Below, piece by piece: positions 1 to 13,117 of a stretch of DNA of 64,000 nucleotides (positions within the stretch are counted from its first letter, which is position 1; each line of letters begins with the position of its first letter). The DNA is from Rhynchonema sp. JSB1_4 (Eukaryota; Nematoda; Chromadorea; Monhysterida; Xyalidae): positions 1 through 64,000 of the forward strand of contig JASAMV010000638.1 in the NCBI GenBank assembly GCA_030248065.1, in the 5' to 3' direction. The translations under genes and the position numbers were made by a program. The notes under the pieces are model-generated. The model worked only from the letters and a program-made list of their open reading frames with translations. It was not told where the DNA came from and searched no databases.

Positions 1-82
1 GCTGTGCGACAAGTTCCCTCTTATCAGTTGAGTTGTCTGGGTTGAAAAAGTTAAACAAACACTGTGCACATAGTGTCACCAA

Positions 83-466
83 CAATGCTCGAACGGGATC
101 CCGATCCCGATCCGGAGAATTTCAAACCGATAGATTTCGGCCCGATTAATCGTCCCTATTCGGTATTCTTGTCGGGACTTTTATCGGGATTACAGGGCTG
201 CTAAAGGTGGAGTTGTATCACTTTTGTTTGTATGGATATAAAAATTGAGTATAACAACAAAATGTCGAAGAAGGTCAATTTTGCATCGCTTTTGCATAAC
301 TTGGCGTCGTTTCTGAATTTTTGAACTTGGTCCAAAAATGAAAACTCATCCGTAAGGTGACTAATATTGTGCCAAAAAAACGCACTCCCGATCCGGAAAA
401 TCTCAATCCCGTTAAGAAGTCCCGATCAATTATGAGATCCCGATAAGCAATCCCGTTTGAGCAGTG
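83..466. mobile_element. Relic hAT-like element with GATCCC subterminal repeats
   Basis: The left end resembles CAGTGTTCGAACGGGAT and the right end is its degenerate inverse. Eight-base flanks are GTCACCAA (75-82) and GTCACCAC (467-474), seven of eight matching, as expected for a hAT target-site duplication. Inside both ends are diverged copies of CCCGATCC. The same termini bound the better preserved element at 58264-59461. No transposase is left. Confidence 0.7.
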
Positions 467-1040
467 GTCACCACTGTTCGAACTTGATCTCGATCCCGGA
501 ATCCCATATTATTTCCCAATCCAACAACATTTAAAATGCAATCCCGGTCAAAACAGGCCCGGAATTTGTCAAATTGAGTTCAAGGTTCAGAAGCAGAAAG
601 TTACCAGAAACTGGCTGTCAAAAACTCAAAATATCGAAATTATCTCATGCGTGGTGCGGTGGGCTGTTGGAGTTGTGGCATTCACATCTATAGTGTTGTG
701 GCATACATAAACATGTCTAAAATTAGTCGGCTTCCCAGTGTTCTGGATTTAACCCGATCCCGGTGCTGCGGGTTCACATCTCGGTATTATTCCGATCCCG
801 GGATCGAAAACCAATCCATTTCGGACGCTGATTGTCACAATGCCAAACAGAGGAAAATGTGTACATTACAGGGCAGCCTTGTTTACGTAAACAGTCACGG
901 TACCTACAAATAGAATGGTTGCCGGCGTGAACGCAGAAGTCGTTGACGCTGCGCTCAATTGATGGGCAGCTGACACGTTTTGTAACGAATTCCATCAGCC
1001 ACGCTCAAACCCGATCCGCAGGAACTGGGGGGGGGGGAAT
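467..1040. repeat. Second degenerate GATCCC-type relic
   Basis: A new CACTGTTCGAA-like end begins at about 471. Scattered CCCGATCCC and CCGATCCCGGGATCG blocks follow to about 800, with a last CCCGATCC near 1012. I could not fix a right end or a target duplication. No credible gene lies here; the 88-codon frame at 647-913 crosses repeat sequence. Confidence 0.4.
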
Positions 1041-1300
1041 ATTACTCAGACTCTTACACAAACTAAAATTCCAATCCTGGGACAAAACAACGACTTTGAA
1101 CGCGAGCTGATGTAAGTATGATGTCAATAATGGCCTGCGTCAACCACAAAATAAAAAGCCGATTTTCGGTTGGAAAATCATTCTTCAGCAGCGGCAGCAC
1201 TGTGACCCGGTCACAAACTTTTAGTTGCTTGAAACGGTGTCTGAGAAACGGTTAACCGCTGCCGCTGCCAGTTTTTTTCAGTAGAACGTCTAAATACAAA

Positions 1301-1633
1301 ATGAAGCTCGGTTTAATATTGTTTGCGCTTTTCATTGGGACATGCCTGCAAGACCGTAACGTTGCCGGTATGTGATGTTTCAACCGACTTTACAATACCA
1401 CCATGCGAATGAATGAAATAATACAGCTTTTCTGGAGAAAATTGACTTTTCCAGCCCATCAATGCGCCGAGAACGAAGTGTTCCTTTCATGTGGAACTGC
1501 GTGTCCCAGAACATGTGACACGCCACCTGGACCGCAGATGTGCACAATGCAATGTGTACAGGGATGCTTCTGTAAATCGGGCACTGTGAGACGCGGGGAT
1601 GGACTATGCGTGCCAAAGGAGGACTGTCCTTAG
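1301..1633 (+). CDS. Secreted TIL-domain (Ascaris-type) serine protease inhibitor
   Basis: Two exons, 1301-1367 and 1455-1633, with an 87-bp GT-AG intron in phase 1. Exon 1 encodes a signal peptide (MKLGLILFALFIGTCLQ) and exon 2 the whole trypsin-inhibitor-like domain, ending EDCP and a TAG stop. The domain has ten cysteines (QCAEN, LSCG, TACP, RTCD, QMCT, MQCV, QGCFC, GLCV, EDCP), the number that forms five disulfides in this family. The product is small, about 81 aa including the signal. A TTTTTTTCAG acceptor ends at 1281, 19 bases before the ATG, and is a likely spliced-leader site. Such proteins inhibit chymotrypsin- or elastase-like proteases outside the cell. The target cannot be read here because the reactive-loop residue cannot be assigned safely. 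Confidence 0.85.
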
Positions 1634-1685
1634 CGATCTTTCGAAAGAAGGCTACCGCAACCGGCATTACCGGAGTTTTTTTTTT

Positions 1686-2005
1686 ACATGTAGAGCCCCC
1701 CGAATGGAGCACTCCGAGTGCCCTATTCGGAAACGTTTGAATACAGTCACCCAGGAGTCTTTGAAACAAAATGTTTCGGAAAACTTAACCAAAAAATTAT
1801 TGATGTTCTACATAAAAACTTCGATAACTGGTCATCTTCGTACTTTTGTCAGCGAAAGCTGCTAAAATTGGATTGCACATCCCTTTTGATGCACATACAC
1901 GAAGGCCCGATTTGGATAAAATGTTTGAAACAAAAGGCCGATTTTCCACCCTTTTCCGAACACATTCCCCGGAGGCTTTATATGGAAAACTCCGATAGTG
2001 CACAA
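1686..2005. repeat. Dispersed repeat with TCTATTCGGAAACG / GGAATAGAGCCCC motifs, copy 1
   Basis: It starts with TAGAGCCCCCCGAATGGAGC and CCCTATTCGGAAACGTTT, and ends with a segment near 1940-1995 that reappears at 28600-28655 (shared TATGGAAAACTCCG). Related GGAATAGAGCCCC motifs occur near 50695 and 51540. No coding capacity. Confidence 0.5.
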
Positions 2006-2032
2006 GACTTGCGTCGTGGTACAATGAGGATA

Positions 2033-2477
2033 CAGTACGTTTCACGGAAAGGGGTACACGCACTACTTGCGTGCGCGTGTTGTAGCCTGGGCTTACGCTC
2101 GCACTAGGTCACACGCGTGTAATCGCGTGCGAAATTATAGAATGTGGGTTGCGAGCAGTTGTTGAGTTTCAATTTTATTTTTAATCTTGTGGTTAGTCAC
2201 TAACATGCCCTATGATGATGTTGCAGCTTTTTTATGATGATATAAAACCATTTATTAACAATCATCAACAAAAAAACGAGCCACCCAAAATTGATAGCTG
2301 CGCTCATCACACACCGCATGATTATGCACGCGGGTTGCGTGCGGGTATACGCGTGTGACCCCGTGCAGTAGTTAAGAAGCGCGAGCGTGATAAAGTTACA
2401 AGTGGCTGAGTCTACAACACGCGCACGCAAATTAATCGTGTACACTAGTGCGTGACCCCTTTTCGTGAAACGTACTG
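2033..2477. mobile_element. TA-flanked MITE (Tc1/mariner-like), 445 bp
   Basis: Left end CAGTACGTTTCACGGAAAGG and right end inverse CAGTACGTTTCACGAAAAGG form an imperfect terminal inverted repeat, flanked by TA at 2031-2032 and 2478-2479. The arms are longer than the core match: GCGTGCGCGTGTTGTAG recurs in inverse. No transposase. TA flanks fit the Tc1/mariner superfamily. Confidence 0.75.
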
Positions 2478-2499
2478 TACCTTGTCTCCATGTCTTTAT

Positions 2500-3047
2500 A
2501 AACTTTAAAATTGTCACATCTGGAAATAGTGTTCATCATTCTATTACATAGTTTTTCAATGCGCATCGTGTCATAAAAAATAAAAGTAGCCAATGTGTCA
2601 AGGCAGTTTCTAGCTCCATTTTATGCAATGAGCACAATCCAAGCCCCCGACAGCAACTTCGGCAGTGAACTGGCATGTTGATGACGTCCATCGGCGAGAC
2701 GCTACCGCTTGACTCACTCAACGACAACACCAAGCCCTGCACCGGAACGGATCCAGCGACAGAACTTGACAATTCATTGTTTGGTGCATACCTTGTTTTT
2801 CTCATCCTTATCTGTGACCTTCGAGCGAGCGTCCCTATTTTTGGGAATTGTACGATTCGAACCCAAGTCATTATTCACGTTTTACTGTCAACGACTGCCG
2901 CAACGCAACCTGTTCTCCCGGTACGAACCGGGTCCGAAACATGGAGTTGATCCGTGCATTTGAGGTTTGGAGCTTTGATACTATCTATAGGGTGTGTAGT
3001 CTTTCCTTATTATATTGGTCCAAACACCCACTCAACCTGCGATCCAG
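2500..3047 (+). other. Possible orphan exon(s), unresolved
   Basis: A plus-strand stretch reads VNDCRNATCSPGT followed by NRVRNMELIRAFE and a GTTTGG donor near 2968. An upstream block near 2700-2770 reads DSLNDNTKPCTGTDPATELD. These look like extracellular coding sequence and could belong with the membrane exon at 4779-4980, but I could not connect phases, so no gene is claimed. Confidence 0.2.
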
Positions 3048-3050
3048 TTG

Positions 3051-3252
3051 CTCCTAGCTGAGGTCGAAACTGTGCGATTCACCTGGAAATTGCAAAGAAA
3101 GAGAAATCAGACGTCACCCGCCACGTAAGAAGCCGGCGCACGAAACAATGTTTCAGGCTTCTGGTGTGACGTTGGCGGCGTGCATGTCAGGTGTGATTTC
3201 TCTTTCTTTGCATTTTCAAGGGGAGTCGTAGATTTTCGACCTCAGCTAGGAG
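3051..3252. mobile_element. Short TIR element, 202 bp
   Basis: The ends are CTCCTAGCTGAGGTCGAAA and its exact inverse; a second matched block (GCAAAGAAAGAGAAATCA) lies further in on both arms. TTG flanks both sides (3048-3050 and 3253-3255), a possible 3-bp target duplication. No coding capacity. Confidence 0.65.
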
Positions 3253-3255
3253 TTG

Positions 3256-4778
3256 GCTTACAACGTTGAAACGCATAAGAAGGAAATGCTATATATAGCT
3301 GCTGAATGCAGCTGAACGATTCTTTTCGACCATATTGCAAGTTGTGTGAATCATGCTGTGTTTTGACTGTGAAGCCAACTTGAACGTCTTTGTGTGTAAA
3401 CTGCTGAACTTTGCAATTCTCATGTAATGCTTGAATTTCTCTACTCTCGTTAGTTGTTTTACTATGCTGTCCCAATAAACCGTACGAAACGTAGGGGTGG
3501 TGCACATGTTTTCTACATAGGGTGATCAAAAAAAAGCTCTTTTGTGACGCTAGATCTCGGCTGTGGTAGCACGTGGAGATCCTTTTAGTACAGCATTTGA
3601 TAGCGTAGGCGATTTAGCATTTTGTGTTAAAATTTTGTATTTTCAAGTGCTTTGGTACCAAACTCCTGCTTTCAAACGCATGCATATCGTGTGAACAAAC
3701 GTCCTTCACAAAACTTGGCACGGCTAACTCGGAAGCACTTGAGCACTAGATCGCCTGCGCTTTCGAACGGCATGCTAGAAGTGTGTCCAGGTGCAACAAC
3801 TGCCGAGATCTATGTATGTATAAGCTCACAAAAGGGTTTCCGAACTTGTTGGGTTTGGGTCCATGTACGTTGCTGCCCACCATGTTCACCGCAACCTGCG
3901 ATGTGATGATAATTTTGCCTTAGGGCTTTCCGGGTCTTGTGTGAAGGTTTTCGCGTAAGCGTGCAAATAAAATTTGAAAACGAAAAACTTACCGGGACTT
4001 CGTATTGATCAAGCAAAGAAGCACGCACAAAATGTAAGGGCCCATGTAATAAGACATACAGTATGTACAGTTTGAGAGAGCAGCCCGCCGGCTGGCACTC
4101 AAAAAATCGTAAACATTGAGGAACCCACAGCACTGGATTTGTCTATTTTCGCTTGAAACATTTTTACGGTGCCAGCGAGCGCTAAAAAATGGAGCATGCT
4201 GCAACTAAGCTCTGTGTTGTGTTGGCTGGCCTCGCAGTACCGCCAGTTTTGGTACTGCGTTCACTGTGTACCACAAAGCAATTGACACAAACGCGCCCCA
4301 CGTGTCAAAGCCAGGCTTGCTGGTGCCGATTTTCCTGGCACCATCGAAACGTCACCATTTGGATTTGACTCCTCAGTTTGGTTATTACTTTTCCATAAAA
4401 ATGCCACAGAGTGATGGAAATATACAGTACATATTCTTACAGTTTAAAGGTTTTAAAATGTGAAACCGATCTTAGAACAACGATGGGCGAAACAGACATT
4501 GAAGTGACGTTGGTTTGGGGCACTTTGTGGTTTGTTTGTCGCTGTCTAAGGCCAAAGAAAGCACTCTTCGAGAAACAACCCGCCTACATGAACATATTTT
4601 GACCAAATCGTTATATACTGTACATGTAGGCATTTTTGCTTTCCCCTTCTGCGGTAAAATATTGAAAAAGTCTTTTGCGGAAAAAACCGTCTTTTCCCGA
4701 AAAATAAAGAACGGTTCTTTATGCCAATAGTCTAAGCATCGCCAAAACATGTCCAGCATTATCAATCGATCGTTTCAG
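3256..4778. other. No confident gene
   Basis: Open frames here are short and not family-like. A short start at 4189 (MEHAATKLCVVLAGLA, signal-like, then a GTACCG donor) could be a first exon for the exon at 4779, but the phase does not match directly. A palindromic pair of AAAACCGTCTTTTCCCG-like blocks sits near 4680-4720. Confidence 0.3.
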
Positions 4779-4980
4779 CGTTCAATTGCTGAGTATGCTG
4801 CTCCTGCTGGTCACGTCATGCTGCATCCCACTGATGTGCTGTTGTTGTCCGTGCTGTCCAGTCGCAAAGGGCCTGGTACGCGGGCGCGACTACAAACAAC
4901 GATTGTTGCAACAACGTGCCGAAATGGCCGACAAGGGCACCGACAGGGAGCACATGATCGACACTGCCATGATGGCGTGA
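4779..4980 (+). CDS. Last exon of a small cysteine-rich single-pass membrane protein
   Basis: The exon follows a CGTTTCAG acceptor and ends at a TGA at 4978-4980. The reading gives QLLSMLLLLVTSCCIPLMCC, then CCPCCPVAKGLV, then a basic and amphipathic tail (RGRDYKQRLLQQRAEMADKG...HMIDTAMMA). That is one transmembrane helix followed by a dense juxtamembrane cysteine cluster, a common palmitoylation pattern, and a cytoplasmic tail of about 35 residues. The exon starts one base before a codon boundary, so the upstream exon must end with two spare bases; I did not find it with confidence. I do not recognise a named family. Confidence 0.45.
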
Positions 4981-6308
4981 ACACGTGATCCCTCCACTCA
5001 TTCATACATATGACACATTGCCTGTAATCCGTAGGTGCTGACCGCGCCAAAATAAGGAATCGGCTCAATTTTTTAAATATTGGCACAAAAGTGAAGCTAT
5101 TTAAGTGTAGTAACGAATCACAAACTTAGTTTGCGATATCAGCTTATGTTGCTACCGTAACCCAGCATTTCCCATTTTTTCAGTACACCGCCTGACACTG
5201 AACACTAAATTCTAATTTTCTTTCCCGTGTTTGATCTGAAAGCGTTGTATTTGGACTCAAAATACGCAGAATTGTTCAGTGCGCTACCATATATGCATAC
5301 TTTTTAATCTTCAAACCCCTAAAGGCCGTGACGGGACAAACCGTTCCCGAACCATAGTCATTACGAGTGCAAATAGTTTTGTTAAGGCCAACTCGCGGCA
5401 CTAAAACAATTATACAATAATTTTAATATGGTTAAGTGTAGAAGCGTTTGGTACATTTAAAACCGTCGAGAAATCTTTTAGCCCGCAGTTTACCAAGCCA
5501 CAGCAGACATTCTCTTGACCCAACCCAAGCATTCCGCACGCGCTCCCACGTGAGAGACAGGCAGGCAGGCAGGCGTGTACGCTGCCTGCTTGTTTGTGCT
5601 AGCTGTTTTCAAACTTCGGGACTTGGGCTTTGGTACTCATGTAATTTTGAGACGCAATTTACATAGCTTTGATTTACTAATCGTGTATTTCTGTCAAACC
5701 GCGAACCAAATAAAAGTTGATCCCTTCCCTACATACACACTCTGGAACAAAGACACACAAACAGTTTCCAGGTTCAACCTAAGCCCGCCCTAGCGCTTAC
5801 ATGCCACATACCCAACCTCAAGCCTAACCCTCAAGCTTTATGTACCACACCACCAACCAAGTCGACCTGAATGAGTTTATGGAGGAATGAGTCTTGGATC
5901 GGATTGGTCGAAATAGACAGTGTCGTTTTGTGATGTTTCAACCCCTGGTTGCATGGGGTTTATTTACGGTCACATGACTCATTTATGACGTCACAAGCTT
6001 TCTTGCCTTCTTGCGGCAATTTCCAAAATTTTCCCAATTTTTTATGTGCAGTGGCAGCTCTCTACATACCGTGTCGGGTGGTTTCTTGAGCCATTTGGCA
6101 TTGCTAAAACTGGGATGCGTAATTTGGCTCACACAATGACTATTTAAGAATCCATCCAAATTTTCTCTTAATGGAAAAGATCGTCTGGCTGCAGATCACA
6201 AGCCTTCTATTTATATTAATTCCAAAACATTTCCAAAACATGTTTGTGTGTCTCTGTTCCAGAGTGTTAGTGTATGTAGGGAAGGGGATCAACGTTTATT
6301 TGGTTAGG
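4981..6308. other. Gene-free stretch
   Basis: I see no exon with coding character. Notable are a short CAGG run (about 5560-5575) and AT-rich sequence. The left boundary of duplicated unit 1 lies at its right end. Confidence 0.4.
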
Positions 6309-6704
6309 GGTACAATATTGGGTCAACCACACGCCAAGGACAAATTACGAACAATCGCAGTACAAGAATGTGGGAAACAGTCAGGACGCGATAGCAATAC
6401 ATGAATAGTCAAGCAACGAACGTTTGACAACTCTCGGTCACACGTACTCTGGAAATGTGATTTCAGAACCATAAAGTAATTTGAAACAAAAGGGAATGAA
6501 TAAAGAAAATAGATGACGTATCAGTTGATAAAAATTGAAGGTATTTTCAACCATTTAAAAAGATTGAATTGGAATGCAAATCGAACATACTATCTCTACT
6601 ACAGTATTAAAGTGTTAAAGGTTCACCGCCGACAATGCAAAACAGTACGATTCAACCGCTTATCTGACACCAGCACACACGTGACGCAATCCATATACAT
6701 AAGT

Positions 6705-8922
<2,218 letters not shown>

Positions 8923-9216
8923 GCAAATCTCAGTGTCTGATTATTGACACTTTGATATGCAGCCTGAAGGGAAATTATGCTGTCTTGTTTACAACTACAA
9001 TATCATCGAATGGCCAAACAAGGACAAAAATAAAGGAATAATTGCGAAAAAAATCACCTGCCCGATGCGGATGCATAAAGCTGTCGTCCACCAGACCGTG
9101 CCAAGACTAGTGACGGTTCAGGGCAGGTTTCACGGGATTTTGGAATACCAATTCTCGGAACCGTAACCCCTGCTTTGAGTCCCAAGCGTATAACTGAGTA
9201 AGCGCAAGAAACATTA

Positions 9217-9859
9217 GGCCGCATTCATAATGCAAGTGGATTAGCGGGCGAGATGCGCACGCTTTTGCATTCACAATGCAAAAAACAGATTAGCGGGTCA
9301 GCTGATTTTCACACCCGCTAATCCGCTAAACGCGTGCGCTTCACACTGCGAAGAACCGGTTCTATTTTTTTGCGGATTAGAGCAGTGGGCGCGTGTTCAC
9401 AAATGTTTACTTTGCTTTGAAAATGGTACTGAGTATAAAATAAGTTTGCACATGGGTAATTCAACATACTATTAACAACATACAATTATTGGAAGTATTT
9501 TTATTCTATTTTGCTGCTTGGTAAACAGCTCTTTTTAACATCCATCTGTGCATTAATGTGTTCAAAACTATCCTTTAAAGAAAACTATTCCGAAATCAAA
9601 GAATTGAGTGAAATGAATGGTGATTACCTTCGTAAATGAAAAAGTCAAAAAGCGCGCATTGTGAAGATAAACGCGTTTTGCGGGTTAGCGGATTAGCGGG
9701 CGCGCATGAGCGGACCCGCTAATCCGCTTTTCCAAATTTCCATTGTGAATGCAAAACCGTGCGTAGAAAGCAGGCCCGCTAATCCGCAACCCGCTAATCC
9801 GCAACCCGCTAATCCGCTAACCCGCTAACACGCTAATCTGCTGCATTGTGAATTCGGCC
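9217..9859. mobile_element. PIF/Harbinger-like MITE, 643 bp
   Basis: Ends GGCCGCATTCATAATGCA and, inverted, GGCCGAATTCACAATGCA; flanks TTA (9214-9216) and TCA (9860-9862), a slightly decayed 3-bp target duplication. The equivalent site in unit 2 (about 23417-23424, AACGTTAGCCTTGC) lacks the insert, confirming the borders. Both ends carry arrays of ACCCGCTAATCCGC in opposite orientation. A GG(C/G)C-type end with a TWA target suggests PIF/Harbinger. No transposase. Confidence 0.8.
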
Positions 9860-10323
9860 TCAGCTTTGCATTTGCACTTAGCGGTAACTGTATTACTGGG
9901 CCTGTAGGTTGTGCTTCAGGCGCAGGTGAAGTTGCACGAATGACTGGCTGAAGTTGTTACTGGGTGGTCGAGTTTTGTTCTCCACTGTTTGTTTCAGAAT
10001 GACGGTTCTCACTGAGGCTGCGATTAGATAAATGCGGAATGGCAAATTTATGCATTCCGCATTCCGCGTTTATCTTCTCACCTTTGCGGAATTTTGAATT
10101 TCTGCAAGTAAATTTATGCTTTTGGTCAGACCTGTGCTGATCTATGGTTTTTTTCTGGCAAGATCTGACCCCAGAGGGGATGTTTCAAAAGTTGGTTTTT
10201 GAAACATTTTTGGTTAGCTTTCGACCGAACTTTACGCCCAACTGACCTCTACACAGTTTCGAAAATTCCACACAATCGAGCCATATTGATGCTCGTAAGA
10301 TTTGAAGTTGAGAGATTGCAACT

Positions 10324-10370
10324 AGTGTTCGAACGGGATTCATTTTTAACACTCATTTTAACATTCGTTT
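10324..10370. mobile_element. Solo hAT terminal remnant
   Basis: AGTGTTCGAACGGGATTCAT matches the right terminus of the hAT element at 58264-59461 in inverse. It is flanked by GCAAC on both sides and is absent from the matching position in unit 2 (near 25010), so it was inserted after the duplication and lost its interior. Confidence 0.7.
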
Positions 10371-10383
10371 GCAACACTCGGCC

Positions 10384-10812
10384 ATGATGCGCATCTATAC
10401 ATCAGAGCACCGCATTTTCAAGGGAAGCCGCAATTTGACTGGTGAGTGCCGTGGTCACAGGTTATTTTTTGCAATACTTTGAAGTACAGTACTGGTATTT
10501 ATCGTATAACACACAGCACACAGTCATTTCCAGTTGCGAGGACTTGTGTTTTCAGCGACTGCTCACGTAAGTGGCTCCCCTTTCACAAACGACGGCACGC
10601 CGAAGCGTGTACCATGCGTATTGCCTGAAACTTACCAAAATGCACGGGCTCCGAATCAAGGTGCAATGTCAATTGCCCGGAAAAGGAGCCAAATTGTTGT
10701 GCCGTGTTCTCTAGAAACAGCCAGTTTTCCTTTATGGATGTTCCCGGTCACAATAGTTCAATCGATGTGCAGGACGAACCCCAAATCTGGACTTGAAGAA
10801 ATTGGCTGCTGA
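10384..10812 (+). CDS. Candidate small gene in block C, plus strand
   Basis: An exon starting with two ATGs at 10384 reads MMRIYTSEHRIFKGSRNLT and ends at a strong GTGAGT donor. A second exon after a TTTCCAG acceptor near 10530 reads VARTCVFSDCS up to a GTAAGT donor. A third could follow a TTCTCTAG acceptor and end EEIGC and TGA. The splice signals are good, but the product matches nothing I know. The same sequence, with K changed to R in exon 1, is at 25024-25452. Confidence 0.3.
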
Positions 10813-11388
10813 ACATCAGAAGAGTGATGAGAAATCGAAAAACCACATTTGAGCCAACAATTAACTGTTGGCGGAGGAGTATATTTAACCGTGTGCAAAA
10901 GTGAGGAAAGTGAGTGCGAGTGAATAAGAAAGAGAAAATTAATATTAAGTGAACAGGCCAATACAAAACTGTATCAATACATTATGAAATTTGGCGATTC
11001 AAATGAATGCAGTGTGATTTACATAGCTCTGAGCTCATTCAAAAATATTGTCATGCATAATTTCTTTCATTGATCATAATTATTATTATAACTTTTCTCT
11101 GTTTAGAGTGTTGCACGCTACGAAAACATACGAGCTGTCAACAAGGTAAATAACCTCGAACTTTGACGCAACTGTCACATCGCTGAATTTGTGGATCCCT
11201 TTGATTACTCGTGTGCGATACGCTTGAAAAAAGTTAAAAATTGAGATAGCAGAAAATTCAACAAAACGTCCACGTGAACACGTCTGGATTACGGTCTGCA
11301 AATATTCATTTTGTACAAAGTTCCGCGAACTAATTTTCCCTCTCCAATTTATCCGACTGTCACGTGTCATCATGTTCATCCTTCCCAA

Positions 11389-11902
11389 TCACTTGCCGTT
11401 TGTGCTCGTCGTTTTATCGAATGTTATATATCCAGGTGGGGCGAACTCATAAACTTTGCCAAAAAAAGGCTGTAATCCTGCAGTGACAACTTGTCCTTGA
11501 TCATTCAGGCACACCAGCGTCCATCTCTAATCTGACCACCGCCACAACACAACAGTCGACTCCATCCCTGTTCAGTGATTCCCATTTGCCGTACTTGATA
11601 ACAATCAGTGCACTCGGCCTGTTGTTGATTGGGTCCATATTCGTCATAATGGTGCTCGGAGTGATGCATTGTAGATTGAAAAAGTTGGCCATACCCGACT
11701 TTTGTTTGTGGTAGTTTGAAATGAATTGTCCTGGTGCACCGCTGAGCACTGTGAAAACAGGACGAAACGGGCGATCAGAAAAAAGCATATCGCTTAACAG
11801 TTTACCATCCGCGTGAGCGCTTGAAATTGTGCATTTGAATGTGCCAGAATGGTTAGTGCTCCCTGCCGATGAGCACGAGGTACAATATTGGGTCAACCAC
11901 AC
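11389..11902 (-). CDS. Candidate C-terminal exons of an unrecognised protein, block C unit 1
   Basis: Terminal exon 11526-11389, after a GATTAG acceptor, reads RWTLVCLNDQGQVVTAGLQP, then FFGKVYEFAPPGYITFDK and TTSTNGK, TGA. Upstream, an open frame (about 11830-11600) reads SDMLFSDRPFRPVFTVLSGA and later NLQCITPSTIMTNMDPINNR; a phase-0 GTTATC donor near 11605 would give an intron of about 80 bp. The residues look extracellular, but I do not recognise the family. The second copy (26029-26461) has a one-base deletion in the upstream exon. Confidence 0.35.
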
Positions 11903-12279
11903 GCCAAGGACAAATTACGAACAATCGCATGGTCAGTACAAGAATGTGGGGAACAGTCAGGACGCGATAGCAATACATGAATAGTCAAGCAACGAACGTT
12001 TGACAACTCTCAGTCACACGTACTCTGGAAATGTGATTTCAGAACCATAAAGTAATTTGAAACAAAAGGGAATGAATAAAGAAAATAGATGACGTATCAG
12101 TTGATAAAAATTGAAGGTATTTTCAACCATTTAAAAAGATTGAATTGGAATGCAAATCGAACATATGTCTACTACAGTATTAAAGTGTTAAAGGTTCACC
12201 GCCGACAATGCAAAACAGTACGATTCAACCGCTTATGTGACACCAGCACACACGTGACGCAATCCGCATATACATAAGT

Positions 12280-12618
12280 TCACGGATTCGGCGCGCCAGC
12301 ACCAGCGGCAACTGGGACTTGACGAAGTTCTAGCGCCACAGGCGCCACTTGAGTGGGTTTGACACCGAAAAACAGTAACCATTTCTTACGAACCGAAGCA
12401 GACAACAAAGTGGCAATGTATGGGTTCTGACAAGTAAAGATCGTCGCCAGGATGCTGTAGATCATCTTCAGTGTCTCGCGCTCTAGTCTAGGGAACACGG
12501 CGAAGACAACGAACGCAAGGGCTATAATCACTAACGGCAAACCAAGGATGAACCCAAGCACTGTGAAGCGCCATTGGATGCCAGTAGCTGAACTGGGTTG
12601 TTTGACCTGAAGTGACAT
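12280..12618 (-). pseudogene. Receptor 3' exon of unit 2 (TM6-TM7), detached
   Basis: Same exon as 6705-7031, open, with a few substitutions (IIALAF, ERETLK, YIATLL, KKWLLF), TGA at the same site and the same acceptor. Its 5' partner is now more than 8 kb away at 21316-23132. The frame is intact, so it may still be spliced across a large intron, but loss of function is more likely. Confidence 0.55.
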
Positions 12619-12955
12619 GTGATGTGAAATAAGTGAAGTTTGCTACAGATACATAGATCCAAGGGTTCGGCAACCTCGCTCGACTTGGCTAAAAATCGGT
12701 ATCTAGCACTATAAAATTGGTTTCTAACCACCAAAGTTTTTGTTTTGCTGGGAATCATATCACAGGCTCAGGATTCCGAAACAAACTTCTGCGTACACGG
12801 CGCTAAGCACTACGAATACCGACTTTTAGCAAAGTCCAGTGAGACTGCCGGACCTTTCTAAAAGGGCGAAGCCCGAATTATTGATAACAGCTCAGATTTG
12901 ACTGAAGTTTTAATACTAAGTATATGACAGCGACATTTCAATCCGGTAATGAAAA

Positions 12956-13117
12956 AATTAAACTGAAATTATCCCCGATGGGAGCCATTCGAAAATTCAA
13001 TTTGCTCCTCGGTTGCGACGTTCATTGTTTCGATCAGAAGTCGCTCCTGATCAATACGAGTACAATAATGACCGCCGTGCTGGTGAGGGCATCCAGAACC
13101 ACATGCGCACATAAAGT
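12956..13117 (+). pseudogene. Inverted, diverged fragment of the receptor exon
   Basis: Plus-strand ATGGGAGCCATTCGAAAAT followed by CTCCTCGGTTGCGACGTTCA matches the receptor exon that lies on the minus strand at 21330-21450. Translation gives FDQKSLL and later ASRTT against CSNQKSLL and ASNTT. It is thus an inverted extra copy exactly at the breakpoint where unit 2 was interrupted, and is clearly more diverged than the unit 1/unit 2 pair. Confidence 0.55.

Noticed and set aside
647..913. 88-codon frame near the left edge
   Set aside because: It crosses decayed GATCCC transposon sequence and has no coding character or splice support.
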